Notes: generated by a model not told the origin, from the sequence alone. 64,000 bases of DNA from Amphiura filiformis (GCF_039555335.1 NC_092640.1:27995446-28059445), one strand, 5' to 3'; shown: positions 26,066-39,000, counted from the stretch's first letter. Translations and numbers: made by a program.

Positions 26066-27566
26066 TCCCGCTCGTAATTATTACACAGCCCCAGCTTTGT
26101 CTTTATAATATAATTGCATTTCTTAATCATTGAACTATTTTCTTGGAGTTATAATTGATATTTTTCATCATAAATAAAGAACCGAACAAGCTTAATATGC
26201 GGATAACATAGGAAATTGGCATTTCAGACAAAGTATAATATCGTGTAAGAACAACGGGAAAAGGAGAAGTGTGTCTTTAAGTATGTACTTGACAAATTAA
26301 ATAAACACTTGTATCAAAATTTCGCAATCCTTAGCAAATTCTTTTAACATTTGTAAACAAACTCACTAACCACAAATTAAGCAGTTTTACTCTCAATGAA
26401 TTTTGAATGTCAAATAAATAAATCCTTCTCTTTACAAAAATCAAGTTCATAATTAAAGCGATTTTTGAAAATCATTATCTGTGACTTGTGACCTATTCAA
26501 TTCGTCATACCGCGGTTCACTGTGATTAGCAGAGCGAGCATAATTGGCTAATAAAAATCTGTCCCACGGATGAACAACATGAACAAGACCATGTAGACTA
26601 GACAAAATTATTTCATTGTAAATTGTCCCCGGGAAATTGTCATTTCTTTTGTCAGAAATTGAACCGTTTTAGTTTTTAATGTGATTAGCCTACTATTAGT
26701 GCGTAAATTTTTAAGGGCTACAACTAATGTAAATATGCTTGGCCAGATTTTTTTATTTAATGATATTTGCTACTTTTTGTGGACAATTCGACGCCAAACA
26801 GTACACGGCTGGGGGAGATCAATTTTACTGTTATTTGTATTTACCTGTTTTCATTATGTTTACCCTTTTGTGTTTGTTTACGTAAATAGATGCCTGTTTC
26901 CTTTCAAAATTCTTTATACATTCATGGAAATAAGAGAATATTTATTTCCATGATACAATTTAGCACAAAATTGAACGATCGCACATTTATGCCTACACAA
27001 AGTACTGTTTATGTTGACTGAACCCATTATTGCAATATTAATACCAGTCTTAATTGTTAACCTTTTCCTAATTATTTTATTGTATTTGTAATTTTAACTT
27101 CACAAGGATATCAAGGATTTTAATTTTCATATTACTAAGATTTTCCTATTTCGGCGGAAAATTTGTATGTCCATGTTCAGTGGTTCATCGCACGCCCTCT
27201 CAATATAGTTTTGTAGTTTTAACAAAAAGCGGCGCTGCATGCATGGATTTGTTGGAGGAATTAGGTGCGTGACAGTGTGTGGAGGGTAAGGCTATTATTC
27301 AATCTCTGGGTGAACCAGGACATGAAAAACGTACGTTAGTTGCAAGTTTGCGTTTCTAATGGCTACAAAATTTGGAAGTACAAAAACGTCTATGGTTCCT
27401 GTAGTAAACTTTTCACTTTTTATTTTAAATCTTGGCTCTCGTAAGTTTTATCCAACAGGTAGCATGGTACAGATACGTATCTGCCATAATGCACCGTACT
27501 AAAAAAAATCATGTGAAAACCGAATGTTGGGTCCCTTCTTTCACTCTTAAGTCTTTTTTTTAATTT
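26066..27566. other. no gene seen
   Basis: AT-rich. The 90-residue ORF at 26681-26953 is rich in aromatic and aliphatic residues as expected from T-rich DNA and is not called. It ends in a short hairpin at about 26923-26952. Confidence 0.5.
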
Positions 27567-27620
27567 GGCCAAATTAAAAAAAAAATCGTTTCACGTCCGC
27601 ATCCCTCCTCACTTTCTGTC
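27567..27620. mobile_element. solo terminal fragment of the Harbinger-like MITE
   Basis: Begins GGCCAAATTAAAA and contains TTTCACGTCCGC and CCCTCC, matching the left end of the elements at 33363, 42717 and 50472. No right end was found. Confidence 0.55.
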
Positions 27621-27959
27621 CATATTTTTTTTCAGTTTTCATATTAAAAAAGAGTTTGGTTCCAAAAGATGCTAACTCCAACGACTGCTTTGTGTTGAAG
27701 ATGGAATAATAATAACAATTTGTTGGTATCTTTAAAAAAATAATTGCAAATCTCTTTAACCTCCCAAGTGAAAAGGAGCTAAATCAATGGCATGGCAGCC
27801 ATTTTAAAACTTTGCATTGGGGAATTTTTAGGGGACAAAATGATGTTGAAAATTGTTGGCAGCTATTGGATTTAGCGCCTTGTGGAAACAAACTCTTCAG
27901 ATACAGCAGAAAGTTTTTAAATCATGTGGTCTTAACCCTGGAATTACGGAAACTTTCGG

Positions 27960-29335
27960 GTGGCCTCATAACTGCTAAATTATTGGTCTAAAGTATATAA
28001 AAGTATACATATTTAGAATGGCAAAGGCTTGGGCAAAAATGCTAATTTTTGGAGAAAATCGAATTTTTGGCCCAAATCCTGTCGTTAAACGTAACAAAAA
28101 AAAATTCTTGGGCCATATTTTTCTATATTCATTTTTAAAAACTAGATAAAATATCTACACTGTAACAGTCATAGAACACTTGACACTAGTGTTCTGTCTC
28201 TATTTCCAAGATTAGTTATGAATAGATGTCTGCATATCCATACTAAAATTTGCCTTATAAATAGTGTCTCCTTACCTAGCACTATCACAAAAAGGAAACA
28301 TTGTTATATTAATATTTGATTTTGAAAAATAAGACAACATTTTCAAAACTTAGAACACAAAACACCTTTTGAACACTTGACACGTGTTCTTATTTTCTTA
28401 TGTCTTTCTTTGTTTCATTTGAACACTGGCGTTCTTGCAGTTTGAACACTGATGTTCTGAAATATTTTAGAACACTTATTACACATGTGTCATGTGTTCA
28501 ACTGTATCTTATGAACACGTCTCAGGTGTTCACTATAGTGTTCTCTTAATAAGTTGAACACGTGTCATGTGTTAAAAAATCGTTACATTAATGAACGCGT
28601 TACATGTGTTCTGGCCAATTTACAGTGTAGGAACCGTTTTTATTAATTTTATTTATTTAAGTAATTATTTATTTATTTATTTTTATTTTTTTTATATTGA
28701 CCAAATTCATCAAAAATATCTTAAATTTGGGCGAAAATCGGGTTTTTATGATTTTTTTCTTAATTTAGCATTTTTTTACCATTTTGGTGCAAATTTTTCA
28801 AAGCCTCATAATTTTCCTGGCAGATGGTCAAAACTGCTAGCAAAGTTAATTTTACGTGAAACTGCTCATTTTGTCAATTTTATAGCAAGAACACCAACAA
28901 CAACTCCTCACTTTTCCAAAAAAGGTGGGGACGTAAAATGACCTGGAATACTTTTGGGCCTTAGTCATAACTGCTAAATTCTTTGTCTGGAGTATATATA
29001 AAATATATACATATTTAGAATGACTCTTAAAGACTTGACAAATCCATCTGTGATGTCAAAATTTGGGCAAAAATGATCAGTTTTGGAGAACATGTCCAAC
29101 AAACGGGTTTTTGTACCCCATTTGTTTCGGGTCATATAACAACGAAAGTTCAGTTTAAAAAAATCATTTTTTAGGCCTATTAATTTTCAAAAACTAGATA
29201 GGACCCGTTTTTATTTATTAATTAATTTATTTTTAATGAATTCTGATCAACTTCACCAAAAATGATTAAAATTTGGGCGAAAATCGTGTTTTTTCATGAT
29301 TTTTTTTGGCAAAATTGAGAATTGTTTAACGATTT
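27960..29335. repeat. tandem pair of AT-rich repeat units
   Basis: About 27965-28770 (minus the inserted MITE) and 28972-29335 share long stretches. Examples are 'TAACTGCTAAATT', 'ACATATTTAGAATG', 'AAAAACTAGATA' and 'TTTGGGCGAAAATCG'. The related phrase 'AAAAATCATAAAAAG' recurs near 49870. No coding capacity is seen. Confidence 0.75.
28155..28630. mobile_element. 476-bp MITE with CTACACTGTAA termini and internal GAACAC palindromes
   Basis: Ends are CTACACTGTAA and TTACAGTGTAG. The second AT-rich unit at about 29195 is uninterrupted at the matching place, giving an approximate empty site. Inside are many copies of GAACAC and GTGTTC, several forming imperfect palindromes such as GAACACTTGACACGTGTTC (about 28372-28390). 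No ORF. A clean target duplication was not seen, so the superfamily is open. Confidence 0.78.
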
Positions 29336-30100
29336 ATTGATGAATGATTTCTCAAAGTTGGTCAGGATAAAAATAAAAACCGGATCCTATAAATCTAGTT
29401 TTTAAAAATTAATAAAAACATTTTGGTGAAAAAAAAAGGTTATTATAATATTTTTTCCGAAACTGGGTATTTTGCCAAGGCTGTCGGCGCCGTGTTCGAG
29501 TAGGCTTACCAATAATATTTTATTTTATAGTATTAACCCAATTTCCATTTCAGTGGAAAAAGACACCCAAAATACTACTATTTGGACGGGCTGAGATTGA
29601 GTAAACTTCCTGTAGTTTCAAGATCGATCTATAAAATTGCTATAAAACACTTGAGACAGGCTCTTGTGGTTCGAAAGACTGTGAAAATCGGTGAGATTAA
29701 AAGAAATCTAACATCACTTGAGAAAAGAAAGAAGCACTGTTTACCATTACCTTTCGACTGTGAAAATCGGTGAGATTAAAAGAAATCCAACATCATTTGA
29801 GAACAAAAAGAAAGAACAGTTTACATGTACCATCACCTATACTTTACTATACTTGAGAACGTAAGTTGTATTTTCAGAGAAGAAACTCCATACTCTCTAA
29901 AATATCATTATTCTGTTTTCTGTGCTCAGTTTTTCCACCTTAACAGACTATATTATCTAAACGAAACATTCAAGATTCAAGTCTTAAAATTCAGTTGAGC
30001 ATGCATGCATGTATTTGTTAATGATGTGTTTTTATTTTACTTTGAAAATTGTATACATTTCTGTATTTTAATTTTGTATCTAATAGTTGTATATTTGCAT
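29336..30100. repeat. no gene; two-copy tandem repeat
   Basis: About 29672-29752 and 29755-29835 are two copies of a roughly 83-bp unit sharing 'TGTGAAAATCGGTGAGATTA'. The rest is AT-rich without a feature. Confidence 0.6.
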
Positions 30101-30109
30101 GGGAGAAAT

Positions 30110-30250
30110 GTGATATGATGACGGACGTAGCAGTAACTTTATTGATATTGATAATTGCTATATAGCTTTCGATTATGTCTTCATCAGGCAACTCAAATAG
30201 GAAGTGGACACTTAGACCAGAGCGATGAGATGATGTTGTACTTGTGAGAA
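30110..30250 (-). mobile_element. possible Penelope-type 3' tail
   Basis: On the minus strand the phrase CCTGATGAAGACATAATCGA followed by AAG resembles 3' non-coding ends of Penelope-like elements, where CUGAUGA and GAAA form a hammerhead ribozyme core. Both core pieces are present (30181-30187 and 30167-30170) but the stem between them is weak. No coding part is attached. Confidence 0.4.
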
Positions 30251-30665
30251 CAAAGAACAAATGATAATAAATTGATAATAAATGATAATAAAAATGATAA
30301 TAGTTGTATATTTTATATAAATTGCATGTTGATAATTGTTGCCTTTTAATGTTATGTAAATGTATTGCAGGGCATTATGTTAGACCAGCTTTTAGCTGAA
30401 TTGTGCTACCCTGGATAAATATATATAAAATAAATAAATAAATAAACATATCTCTGGCGGGATCTCAGGCGTAGAAAATTATTGGCGTAATGAGAATAAT
30501 ATGAGATATCTGCTGATACCAAAATCTAAATTTTGATGAGGAAAAATGTGGGATATGTTTCTGCCGATCTGGTCACGCACCTTTGACTAGCACTTTTAGC
30601 GTCTTTCAACCTGAAACTAATTCAGGTATATCAATATCGAGGTTTGAGGTTATTAATTATTTTAA

Positions 30666-30985
30666 ACTGTTGTGATTTGGTAGTTCACAGCATCTTACGA
30701 ATGGTAGTGAGCTTTGGCAAAAAATGTATTGCTCAATTCATAGCGAGTGTGTAGAAGAATTAAAATATCACATATATACTTTTATAGGTGCTGCGGTTCT
30801 TGAGTTACGTTGTAAAGAGGGCTCAAACAACAACACTTTTGTAAAACGTACATAACTCATTAACAACAATAAATTAAGCAAGTTTGCTTAAGCAAGTATA
30901 TGATTTGCAGAATGAACTTTTGCAAAACATCAAGGTGTTATTTTTCAATAATATATTGATCTAGATAATGAAAATCGATTTTTAG
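30666..30985. repeat. dispersed ~300-bp repeat, copy 1 of 3
   Basis: Shares 'TTCACAGCATCTT', 'AAAACGTACATAACT' and 'AGAATGAACTTTTGCAAAAC' with about 44965-45265 and 62827-63112, all in the same orientation. No terminal inverted repeat was recognised. Confidence 0.85.
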
Positions 30986-32124
30986 GTTGCTTCGACCAAC
31001 AATACCTCATCTACCCTTGAGAACATTAACTCACAAAGGAATCCTTTGTTGAGAGTTAAGGCTTTCTGGCACAGCCCTCGATACAAATAGTCTCAGATTC
31101 AACAAGTTCAAATCTGAAACAATTTTTTTTAGTCTCAGTTCAAATTAAGACACAACATTACTCATCTTCTTTGAACCACTTTGTCTTTGACATTTGCCAT
31201 TCAGTTCAATGACATCCAATTTCAAAGCCACTATTGAGTTGTCATAAAATTTCACATTTCCTTGCCTTTGTATAATCTTCTGCTCTAATGCTATCAAAGA
31301 GACAACCCTTTTATTTCTGTTATGAATACATGCTATTGTATACGCTATGGAAGAGTGCATCTTTATTATTACTACTAGTGCTAGGATTCATGATCATTGT
31401 GGTAAGCCTTCACAAAGCAAATTAATGCCGCCAAATTTATTTACGCAAAAAATAAAAATAGTTTGGGCAATACCTAGGAATACAGTCATGATGACGTAAA
31501 CGTCAAAAGAGTTTCACGGTGTTATTTTATTTTACAAGCCACACCTACTAATACATGTACTATTATAAAAAATATTATATCTCATAATTCTTATACCAGT
31601 CTCTAGACTTTCTATTGTTAACTTCTTATGGATACAAAGCATGACGTATTTGGTATCGATTTTATAATCGATTCATGGTAGTTTCTTAAAACTTTCTAGA
31701 AACACTGCTAAAGTTCTCACAATAATCCAGGTCGGAAATAAATATTTACGAAGCTACCAGCAAATGCTCCATTTGCAAACGGAGTTACCCAACTGGAGAA
31801 TGCAACAAAAAACGTGATTAAACTTCTGTATACAATATATTTTGTGCAGGTATTATCCAAATTGAATTAGTAAAACACACTACATGACTATAAATATGAA
31901 TTTCCACGTTTAGATATTTTATACCAATGATTTATATGGAGACCATCACTGCATGTGTGTATATTCTTCGATTTTGGATTAACGCGAAGTAGGCATCTTA
32001 CACATGTAAAGTCGCAAAGAGGAATAGGTGGAGGAGAGAGCATTAAGCATCTTACATGACTGTGCAATACTGGATACCAATCATGGCAGCTACATCATCA
32101 TTACTACTTGTTAATAGAACACCA
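30986..32124. other. no gene seen; upstream region of the secreted-protein gene A
   Basis: AT-rich. An in-frame upstream ATG at 32056 would add 23 residues before the likely start. No promoter element could be defended. Confidence 0.45.
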
Positions 32125-33114
32125 ATGATGTGTGCTAATAAACTTATCATAGTTCTCTTATTACTACTCTGTCACATACCATATGTATTAAACCAGGGAT
32201 CTTTTGAGGAAGCTGTTGATTCTTTATATGAGGAATCACACGAGGAATATTATTCGTCGGATTATGACAGCAATAGTAGCCAAGGTGAGTACATTATAAT
32301 GGTATATTTGTATGATTTATATTAAAGTCCACCTTGCCATCATGTACATCATAAGTTAAATATAGACATTTCTGTACCCTTTTAATAATTGCATTTTAAA
32401 TTACGATCCTTCATTTATTGATGCAGAGCAATCCCCTCTTCTCTTTCTTGTTTTATATCGTACGGGGTGTTGTTCAGTTCCGTAGCAGGACCAGTTGTAG
32501 CCCAAAAACCACATATCTCTGCAAAAAAAGCTCAAAAGCGTACGTTTGTAAAGTCGGATACAAACTCTGTATGCATATACAAGAATCAGAACACTGTTTA
32601 ACATGTTTAACAAAATAAGATGGGAAAACAAGTTTATTTACACGGTTACAAAATGTACCAGATCCATTTTCGGAAATGTTCATGATGGTCCTTCCATCGC
32701 GGTACATATACATGTACCTCCTTAATGACATGTATGTACATGGAATGATTGGACTTTGTCTTTTAATATCTTCGACTCACTTTCCTTTTGACTGCTCTTC
32801 TGGGCCTGGCTGCTGAAACCCGGTGCTGCAAATTAAATAAACATGACAAATAAGAAAAGAACAACAACATCTAGGCAACTTATTCAGTTATAACTTATTA
32901 TGTGCTTTTAGGAACTTTCTTTTATTCTCTTCACTTTCTCTGATTTTCCTCTGTTCAGAGTCACCTTGGATACCTGATCGTGATTGGATTAATGATCTTG
33001 CGGATCTCTCCATATGGGATAGTAGTTGGTGGACTCAATTCTCTTTCTGGGAGCCTCCTTCTTCTTCTCCTTCATCTGTATCTTCACCTCAGTATTCTCA
33101 GTATGGCAGTACAG
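32125..33114 (+). CDS. secreted Ser/Trp/Tyr-rich acidic protein A (partial gene model)
   Basis: Unknown family. Exon 1 (32125-32284) codes a signal peptide (MMCANKLIIVLLLLLC, cleavage likely near NQG) and an acidic Glu/Tyr/Ser tail (EEYYSSDYDSNSSQ). It ends in phase 1 at donor G|GTGAGT. Exon 2 (32959-33114) follows a strong acceptor CTGTTCAG and reads with no stop through a Trp/Ser-rich stretch (LSIWDSSWWTQFSFW, then PPSSSPSSVSSPQYSQY). It ends again in phase 1 at donor G|GTGGGT. So at least one more exon is expected; none was recognised downstream. The start is placed at the double Met because it gives a typical signal peptide; the in-frame ATG at 32056 would give an unusually long one. Composition, phases and exon sizes match the gene at 57387-58701. 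Role unknown; an extracellular matrix, adhesive or defence peptide would be guesses. Confidence 0.62.
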
Positions 33115-33362
33115 GTGGGTGCAAAATTTGGTGTCACTTTTGGTGTCAGCCCGCGCTATTTCGAAAGTCCACGTCGGAAAGTTAGTTGAAAATAAGGTTG
33201 GCTATCCCGTCGAATATGAATGAAATAAGGTTCGCTATTATGTCGTATACATATGAAATTGAAGGTTTAGCTATGGTTAGGGCTACAGCTAAATAATGTT
33301 ACGATTAGGATGGCATTGGCATATGATATTAGGCTAATAAGTTAGGGTTACACCGGGGGTTA

Positions 33363-33751
33363 GGCCGAGTAAAAAAAATACATGTTTCTCGTCCGCGCCC
33401 TCCTCCTTTTTTGAAGATTTTTCAAATTTCTTTTTATTTTGTAAACGTTCAGTTATAACTTGTTGAAAAAGATGTTTCAGAAATTGAAACTTATTTTACA
33501 GCTTTGTAAATGCATAATTAATACGTCATTTAAGAAGAGTTTTGTGATCAGGGCCTACCTCTCAATACAATAAAATAAAAAGGGCCTCCTCCTTTTTCTC
33601 AGTTATTAATCTGTATGTCGAATACCCAAAATATGGTGCCAAATACAGGTATTTAGTGTCGTTTTCCAATAAAAAATAGAAAATAAAAAGCCCCTCATCC
33701 TCCTAATTTTCAAAACCCGGACGAGAAACATATTTTTATTTTTACTTGGCC
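33363..33751. mobile_element. Harbinger-like MITE, copy 1
   Basis: 389 bp between exact TTA duplications (33360-33362, 33752-33754). Ends are GGCCGAGTAAAAA and TTTTTACTTGGCC, and both arms carry TTTCTCGTCCG or its complement. Three-base TWA targets are the signature of PIF/Harbinger transposases. It lies just 3' of secreted-protein gene A exon 2, probably in its next intron. Confidence 0.88.
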
Positions 33752-33860
33752 TTACATTCGAGTCATCGACATAGCGAACCGTCCTTAGATCATATTCCAC
33801 AGAGTTAGCATTATTTTCAAAATAGCGAACCCGTCGACACAGCGAACTTCATTTTCGACA

Positions 33861-34102
33861 TACCGTAAAACCTCGTCTACAAGCATAATAGAGTATTTTT
33901 TGATGAAAGCTAAATTAATACGAAACAGCAGAAATTATGCCAATGCAATAAATTGGTCACACAATAATCCTTGTTTCTATACGCTTGTTTCGGTAATTTA
34001 TTTGCTTATAATTTAATGATTTGGCTTATGAAGAGCACCTGGATTAATTAAGCTCTCATCAAAAACACTCTATAATGTGCTTGTAGACGAGGTTTTACGG
34101 TA
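33861..34102. mobile_element. mariner-like MITE with TA target
   Basis: Inverted ends CCGTAAAACCTCGTCTACAA continue with similarity for over 40 bp and are flanked by TA on both sides. A TA target suggests a Tc1/mariner-type transposase; no ORF. A one-ended relative lies at 58063-58290 in intron 1 of secreted-protein gene B. Confidence 0.87.
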
Positions 34103-35044
34103 TATAATAGAGCCTTCAAGCGCCAAGCGGACTGTTGTATACCCGGGTTGTAGAAACATTTTAGTTATTCTTTATCCAAAACAGTCAAATATTATTTTAT
34201 ATCAGGAAGGGTTTGTGCCCGGGTTTGTGTCCATTTTTAGCCAATATCAAGGTAAAGCAGTAAAGTGAAAGGAGCCCACTGCTTATTTTGGCCGTTTAAT
34301 CATAGACTGTCTATAGTTTAATGTGATTTAGCCTACTAGTAGTGTAAGTGTAAGTGTAAGTTGGAACATGTACAAACATTACAAATATAGTAACAAATTA
34401 GGTTGGAAAAAATTAACCAATTTCATACTGATATCGTACGTTATGGCTTATTGAGTTATTCTGGTCATGCCTCCCAAATAAGATCACATTGTCAGCTTTG
34501 CTTTGTCAAGGGGATTAACTTTGACATTACAGATTCTGACATGCAGGGGTAGGCTACCTGTGTTTTGCAGGTCACTTTCTATCTATCAAGCATAAAAATG
34601 CACAGAAGACCTATTTTAGGCCACTCCAGTGGAAGAAATAATATTAAAATCATTGCTCCCAAAAACGGACTGCAACTAATACTATAACAAGTAACATCCA
34701 CGCATTCCATGTAATCTGCAATCATACGACTGTGCATACGACTTAACTTCAGAAAACAAATAAAAGTTACATGAACCCTTTTCAGGCAGCCTCAATTGAC
34801 ATATCACGTGCCATGGATTATGCTTTGTGAAAGTTCTTGTAAATTTGCATATTTGAACTATTTGGATTACAAATATGCGAAGGATTTGCAAACAAACCTT
34901 GAAATAAATGCATAGTTCTTGTGGATTTGTTTTGACAAGAACGGAGACGTCTAAAAAACAAAAAATCATTCGTTCTATCATAGATTTGAAATCTATGGTT
35001 CTATAAAGAATTGTTTAAGATAATATAATATGTTGACATAACCA
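34103..35044. other. no gene seen
   Basis: No supported feature apart from a short 'AGTGTAAGTGTAAGTGTAAG' run near 34340. No third exon for secreted-protein gene A was recognised. Confidence 0.5.
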
Positions 35045-35575
35045 TGCACGATACCCGGGGGGGCACTTCAATTTGAAATGGATATAGGTGTAGGGCTGGC
35101 GCTTTCGCACTAAGGGGCATTCGGTGAGAGCAACATGTAAAAAATATGGGGTCATTGGGTGAGAGCATGATTTTTGGCATTCGGTGAGATCAAAATGTAA
35201 AAAATATGGGGTCATTGGGTGAGAACATGACCTTTTTTTTTAAATGGAATCTTTGGGTGAGAACTAAAACAGCGCCACAAAAACCTCGAAAATCGAATTT
35301 CTAGTTCTAAATGGCTTCAAATTTCTTTATTTTTTCAAAATAAGTAACAAAATCAGTGATAAATGAAAGTTGCTGTTCAAATTGAACTTGTAAGGGTCTT
35401 TGGGTGACAGATCAAATGGAAAAATAGGGGTCTTCGGGTGACAGGGCGCGGAGCGAGCATGTGTTAGGAAAAAAATATGGGGTCTTTGGGTGACAGCGAT
35501 GCTGAAAAGGGGTCTTAACAGCCCTACATACGCGTCACCTCCAAAGTTGGAGAGCCCCCCCCCCCCCGGGGCACG
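35045..35575. repeat. degenerate tandem repeat with GGGTGAGA motif
   Basis: Units of about 60 bp near 35116 and 35176 share 'GGCATTCGGTGAGA' and 'AAAAAATATGGGGTCATTGG'. Looser copies ('GGGTCTTTGGGTGACAG') follow to about 35510, then a C run. ORFs reading MTPYFLH are repeat-derived. Confidence 0.75.
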
Positions 35576-36000
35576 ATATCGGAATGATTGTTAATCACAT
35601 ATATAAAAATACCACTTTGCAGCTCGGCAAATGGCAAATTGCATTAAAAATCCACACTCCTGTGGAAGATCTTCCACAAGCCGAGTATTAATTTCAAATG
35701 GAATTTGCACATTAACCAACTCTATTTGAAACTCATCGTCCCTCTGTGGAAGATTAGAAGATTCAGGTTGAATCTTTCTCAGAGGGTGTATGGAATTTAA
35801 ATATCTCATTACTTTTATCAATAATCAATTATAGTTTAATGAGCTAACATGACTGAAAAGGCTCATTTAAACTTCTTTCATTAATGCGTAGTTTTTGCCA
35901 ATATTTTGCCACAAACCAATGCATAAATGTTCAGGGTACTTTGTTTTGCAGACTTGTAACTTAGTCAAAGTGTTTCTAACGTGTTCTCTAAAATGTATTA
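35576..36000. other. no gene seen
   Basis: AT-rich. The 76-residue minus ORF has no recognisable domain. Confidence 0.5.
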
Positions 36001-36104
36001 TTGTCTAGCCTCCCACTAATTTACATATTTGCATAACTAATTTGTAGTTATGCAAATTAGCTTATTAATTATGTAAATATGCAACTTAGAGGGCGACCAG
36101 ACAA
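36001..36104. repeat. small foldback repeat
   Basis: The ends TTGTCTAG and CCAGACAA face each other. Inside, ACATATTTGCATAACTAA faces a similar inverted stretch (TTAGCTTATTAATTATGTAAATATG, read in parts). About 104 bp in total, possibly a tiny MITE. Confidence 0.6.
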
Positions 36105-37420
36105 TTTCAAACAGTGGCATATTCCACCTTGATTACTACACCAACGCTCCATCGTTTCAACACAAATTACTCACTAACACTAACAGATGAGATGTGCCTG
36201 TTTTTTTGGCACAATTTGTAATTTTAAGTTCGTTGTGTCTGTAGACAAAGACACAATTTTGAATTCTAATGCCTTCAATAAGACATTACACCCCCATTAG
36301 TTTTGGCCGCTTAAAAGTGGCCAAGGTGCATGTAAGTGTTTTGTTTTTCATTTGACCTCATTATTTCGGCTTTTAAAACTGACGAGAAATCCTTCCTGAC
36401 AGTAGACCTATAGGCTAGCATACAAATTACTAATATTCTTTTATAATTTTTGGCAACAAATAATATAGAAAATTTACTTTAAAAAACTTTCCCCGGCACT
36501 ATTGTTTATAATAAATGCTTTTCTAGTTTCCATCGAATTTTATTCCAATAAAATATATCGAACATTGTAATTTTCTGTATCTGACTATAAACATCGGCCC
36601 CAATTATGACATTATTTGTTAGAATTAACATGATTAATTTTCATGATTAGACTACAATGTATGAATGAATGTTTAACTTTTGGTATTCTTCGGGCATTGT
36701 ACTTTTAACAAAAACTTGGTCAAGTTGAAGTAGAGAGTATCTAAATAATGCTTCAATACAGAATCGTGCTCGCCACACACCGTCATGACCAGTCAAGTGA
36801 GAGAAAATTTCCCACAAAGTTTAAAGGGTTAAGCCCAATTATTACAACGTCTTGTATAAATTGGCAATAATTTGCAATTCATCAATAATTGTTGCGACTT
36901 CATGGTTTAAATACACAGTCTTTTGTATCTTTGACCCATATTAGCCTTTCGGTTGAAAAACGCATGGATTTATTAATTGAAATCTTGTAGTATGCTTTAT
37001 TTAGTGTTTTTACCTGCGTAAAGTTTCTGTAATTTTTTTTTATCTTAATCGCTATCGGCATAACGTGAAAATGTGTAGGCTTTGTTGTCGCTGATATTGC
37101 TAGTGATATATGGACTTAACGTTAATATGCGTGGTTTGTGGGTTGAAGGGGACTAGAAAAGTTCAAATTTTGTATACCTTGGTAGTTTTGCTGAAGGGTA
37201 AATGTGTGTGTTTTTGTCAACTTTAATTTATTTTTACAGATTTGCATTTCCCTTTTTACCTAAGTTCCTCCTTTTGCTCCTTGTAATAACAGTTACAAAC
37301 AAAGGTATACAGTTTTTCAGCAATTCGCTAAACTGGAGCAAGTATAAACGCAAATAATAGTTTTGGATAAGGTGAAGTTTGAAGTACAATCTGAACGTCC
37401 ACAATTTGCAACATTTTGGA
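36105..37420. other. no gene seen
   Basis: AT-rich intergenic sequence. Confidence 0.5.
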
Positions 37421-39000
37421 AAGAATGACTATGGCCAAATTGTATGCAATAAAAGCGGTCTCTGTCTTTGACTGTGATAGTTTGTAGGCCAAACATGTAC
37501 TTGTGATATTTACAGATGTAGATACACGATGAATGACAGGGTTAGTTTTCACGGTGTTTGCACCCGCATTGGGGTGTGGGGGAGGGATGTTGGTGGATGG
37601 GTGGGTGGGTTGATACAATTTGGTTTTGGTTTGAGTTCATAATTTGCGTAGGGCTATGCCTAAATGCGCTGCACCAGCTCATGTAGGCTACACACAGTGC
37701 GTTCTTAACAGTATTCAGTTATCTTCAGTAGACCATGATGCAGTCATGTCTACAGTAGAATTCATCTCGACCTTTGCAGGACTTAACCCCATTAAAAGCT
37801 ATTAAACCAAGATAACACTCATTGAAACAGCTCAACTGATTAAATCGGATCTTCTCTGGTTGTGCACAAGTGACTGTTTTCATGTGCGATATCGCAATAA
37901 AGCTGGTATTCATAGCTTCAGTTGGGTAACCGATTATAAAGGAAACGAAAGGAAACAATGTTATGTGTGGCTTTGTTCACGAAATCAGACAATGGCGTGC
38001 TTTTTGTAAACCAGCATTCTTGAAAATGAGCAACATAATGATTTTTGACTTAACACGGTTTGGAAATAATTTCTTCATATTTTTGGTGTTATCTGTCGTT
38101 TACATGTCCTTCCTAAAACACAAAAGTACGACCCTCTCCAAACACCTAAATTAGCTAAAAATTTAGGACATGTTACAAAACTATATTGTCTAGAATTTTA
38201 GAAGAGTACTTTTAATATTGGCCGGTTATTTTTCACACAGCGACGTTAACTAGGCAATGAACTATTACCTATAACATTAACTAAAACACCAAAGTACGAA
38301 TATTTCCAAACATCTAAATTAGCTAAAAATTTAGGACATGTTAAAAAACTATATTTTCTAGAACTTTAGAAGAGTACTTTTAATATTGGCCGGTTATTTT
38401 TCACACAGCGACGTTAACTAGTCATATCCCCATACTGTTAACGTAGGGCTATTTGTAAAGGTCACGCGTCAATGGGAAAGAGCACTGTGTATTGTGTATA
38501 GGAAAACGGACAGTAACTGCAGTATGCAACAATGTTATTGTAACCTTGAAGAATGACTATGGCCAAATTGTATACAATAAAAGCTTGGTTTGAGTTCATA
38601 ATTTGCGTAGGGCTATTATAGGGCTATGCGCTTATACCAGCTCATGTACGCACAGTGCGTTCTTTGCAGTATTCAGTTATCTTCAGTAGACAGCAATGTG
38701 TTTGTAACCTTGAAGAATGACTATGGCCAAATATGCAATAAAAGCTTTCACTGGTGTTTGTGGGTGCGTTGTGGGTGTTGGTGGATGGGAAGCTGGAAGC
38801 TGACTAGCTAGGGATATCGGAATGCAGTTTTTTTTTGGGTTGAGTTCATAATTTGCGTAGGGCTATATGCGCGTATACAGTACGTTTTTCGCAGTATTCA
38901 GTTATCTTCAGTAGATAGCAATGTTATTATATATAACCTTGAAGAATGACTGGCCAAATTGTATGCAATAAAAGCTGTCACTGTCTTTGGCTGTAACAGT
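37421..39000. repeat. locally repeated block (tandem units plus duplicate block, copy B)
   Basis: The phrase 'GAATGACTATGGCCAAATTG' with 'CAATAAAAGC' and 'TTTGAGTTCATAATTTGCGT' recurs at about 37425, 38555, 38715 and 38945. Between them 37734-38526 is the near copy of 16644-17489. Within that, two tandem units of about 145 bp (about 38140-38265 and 38310-38430) share 'TTTAATATTGGCCGGTTATT'. The ORF pair at 37725-37958 (minus) and 37963-38154 (plus) is repeat-derived. Confidence 0.82.

Noticed and set aside
26681..26953. 90-residue hydrophobic ORF as a membrane protein
   Set aside because: Composition is that of T-rich DNA; no start context, splice context or family resemblance.
33256..33350. 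GGTTAGG-like motifs as an interstitial telomere repeat
   Set aside because: Only scattered, irregular motifs; not a tandem array.
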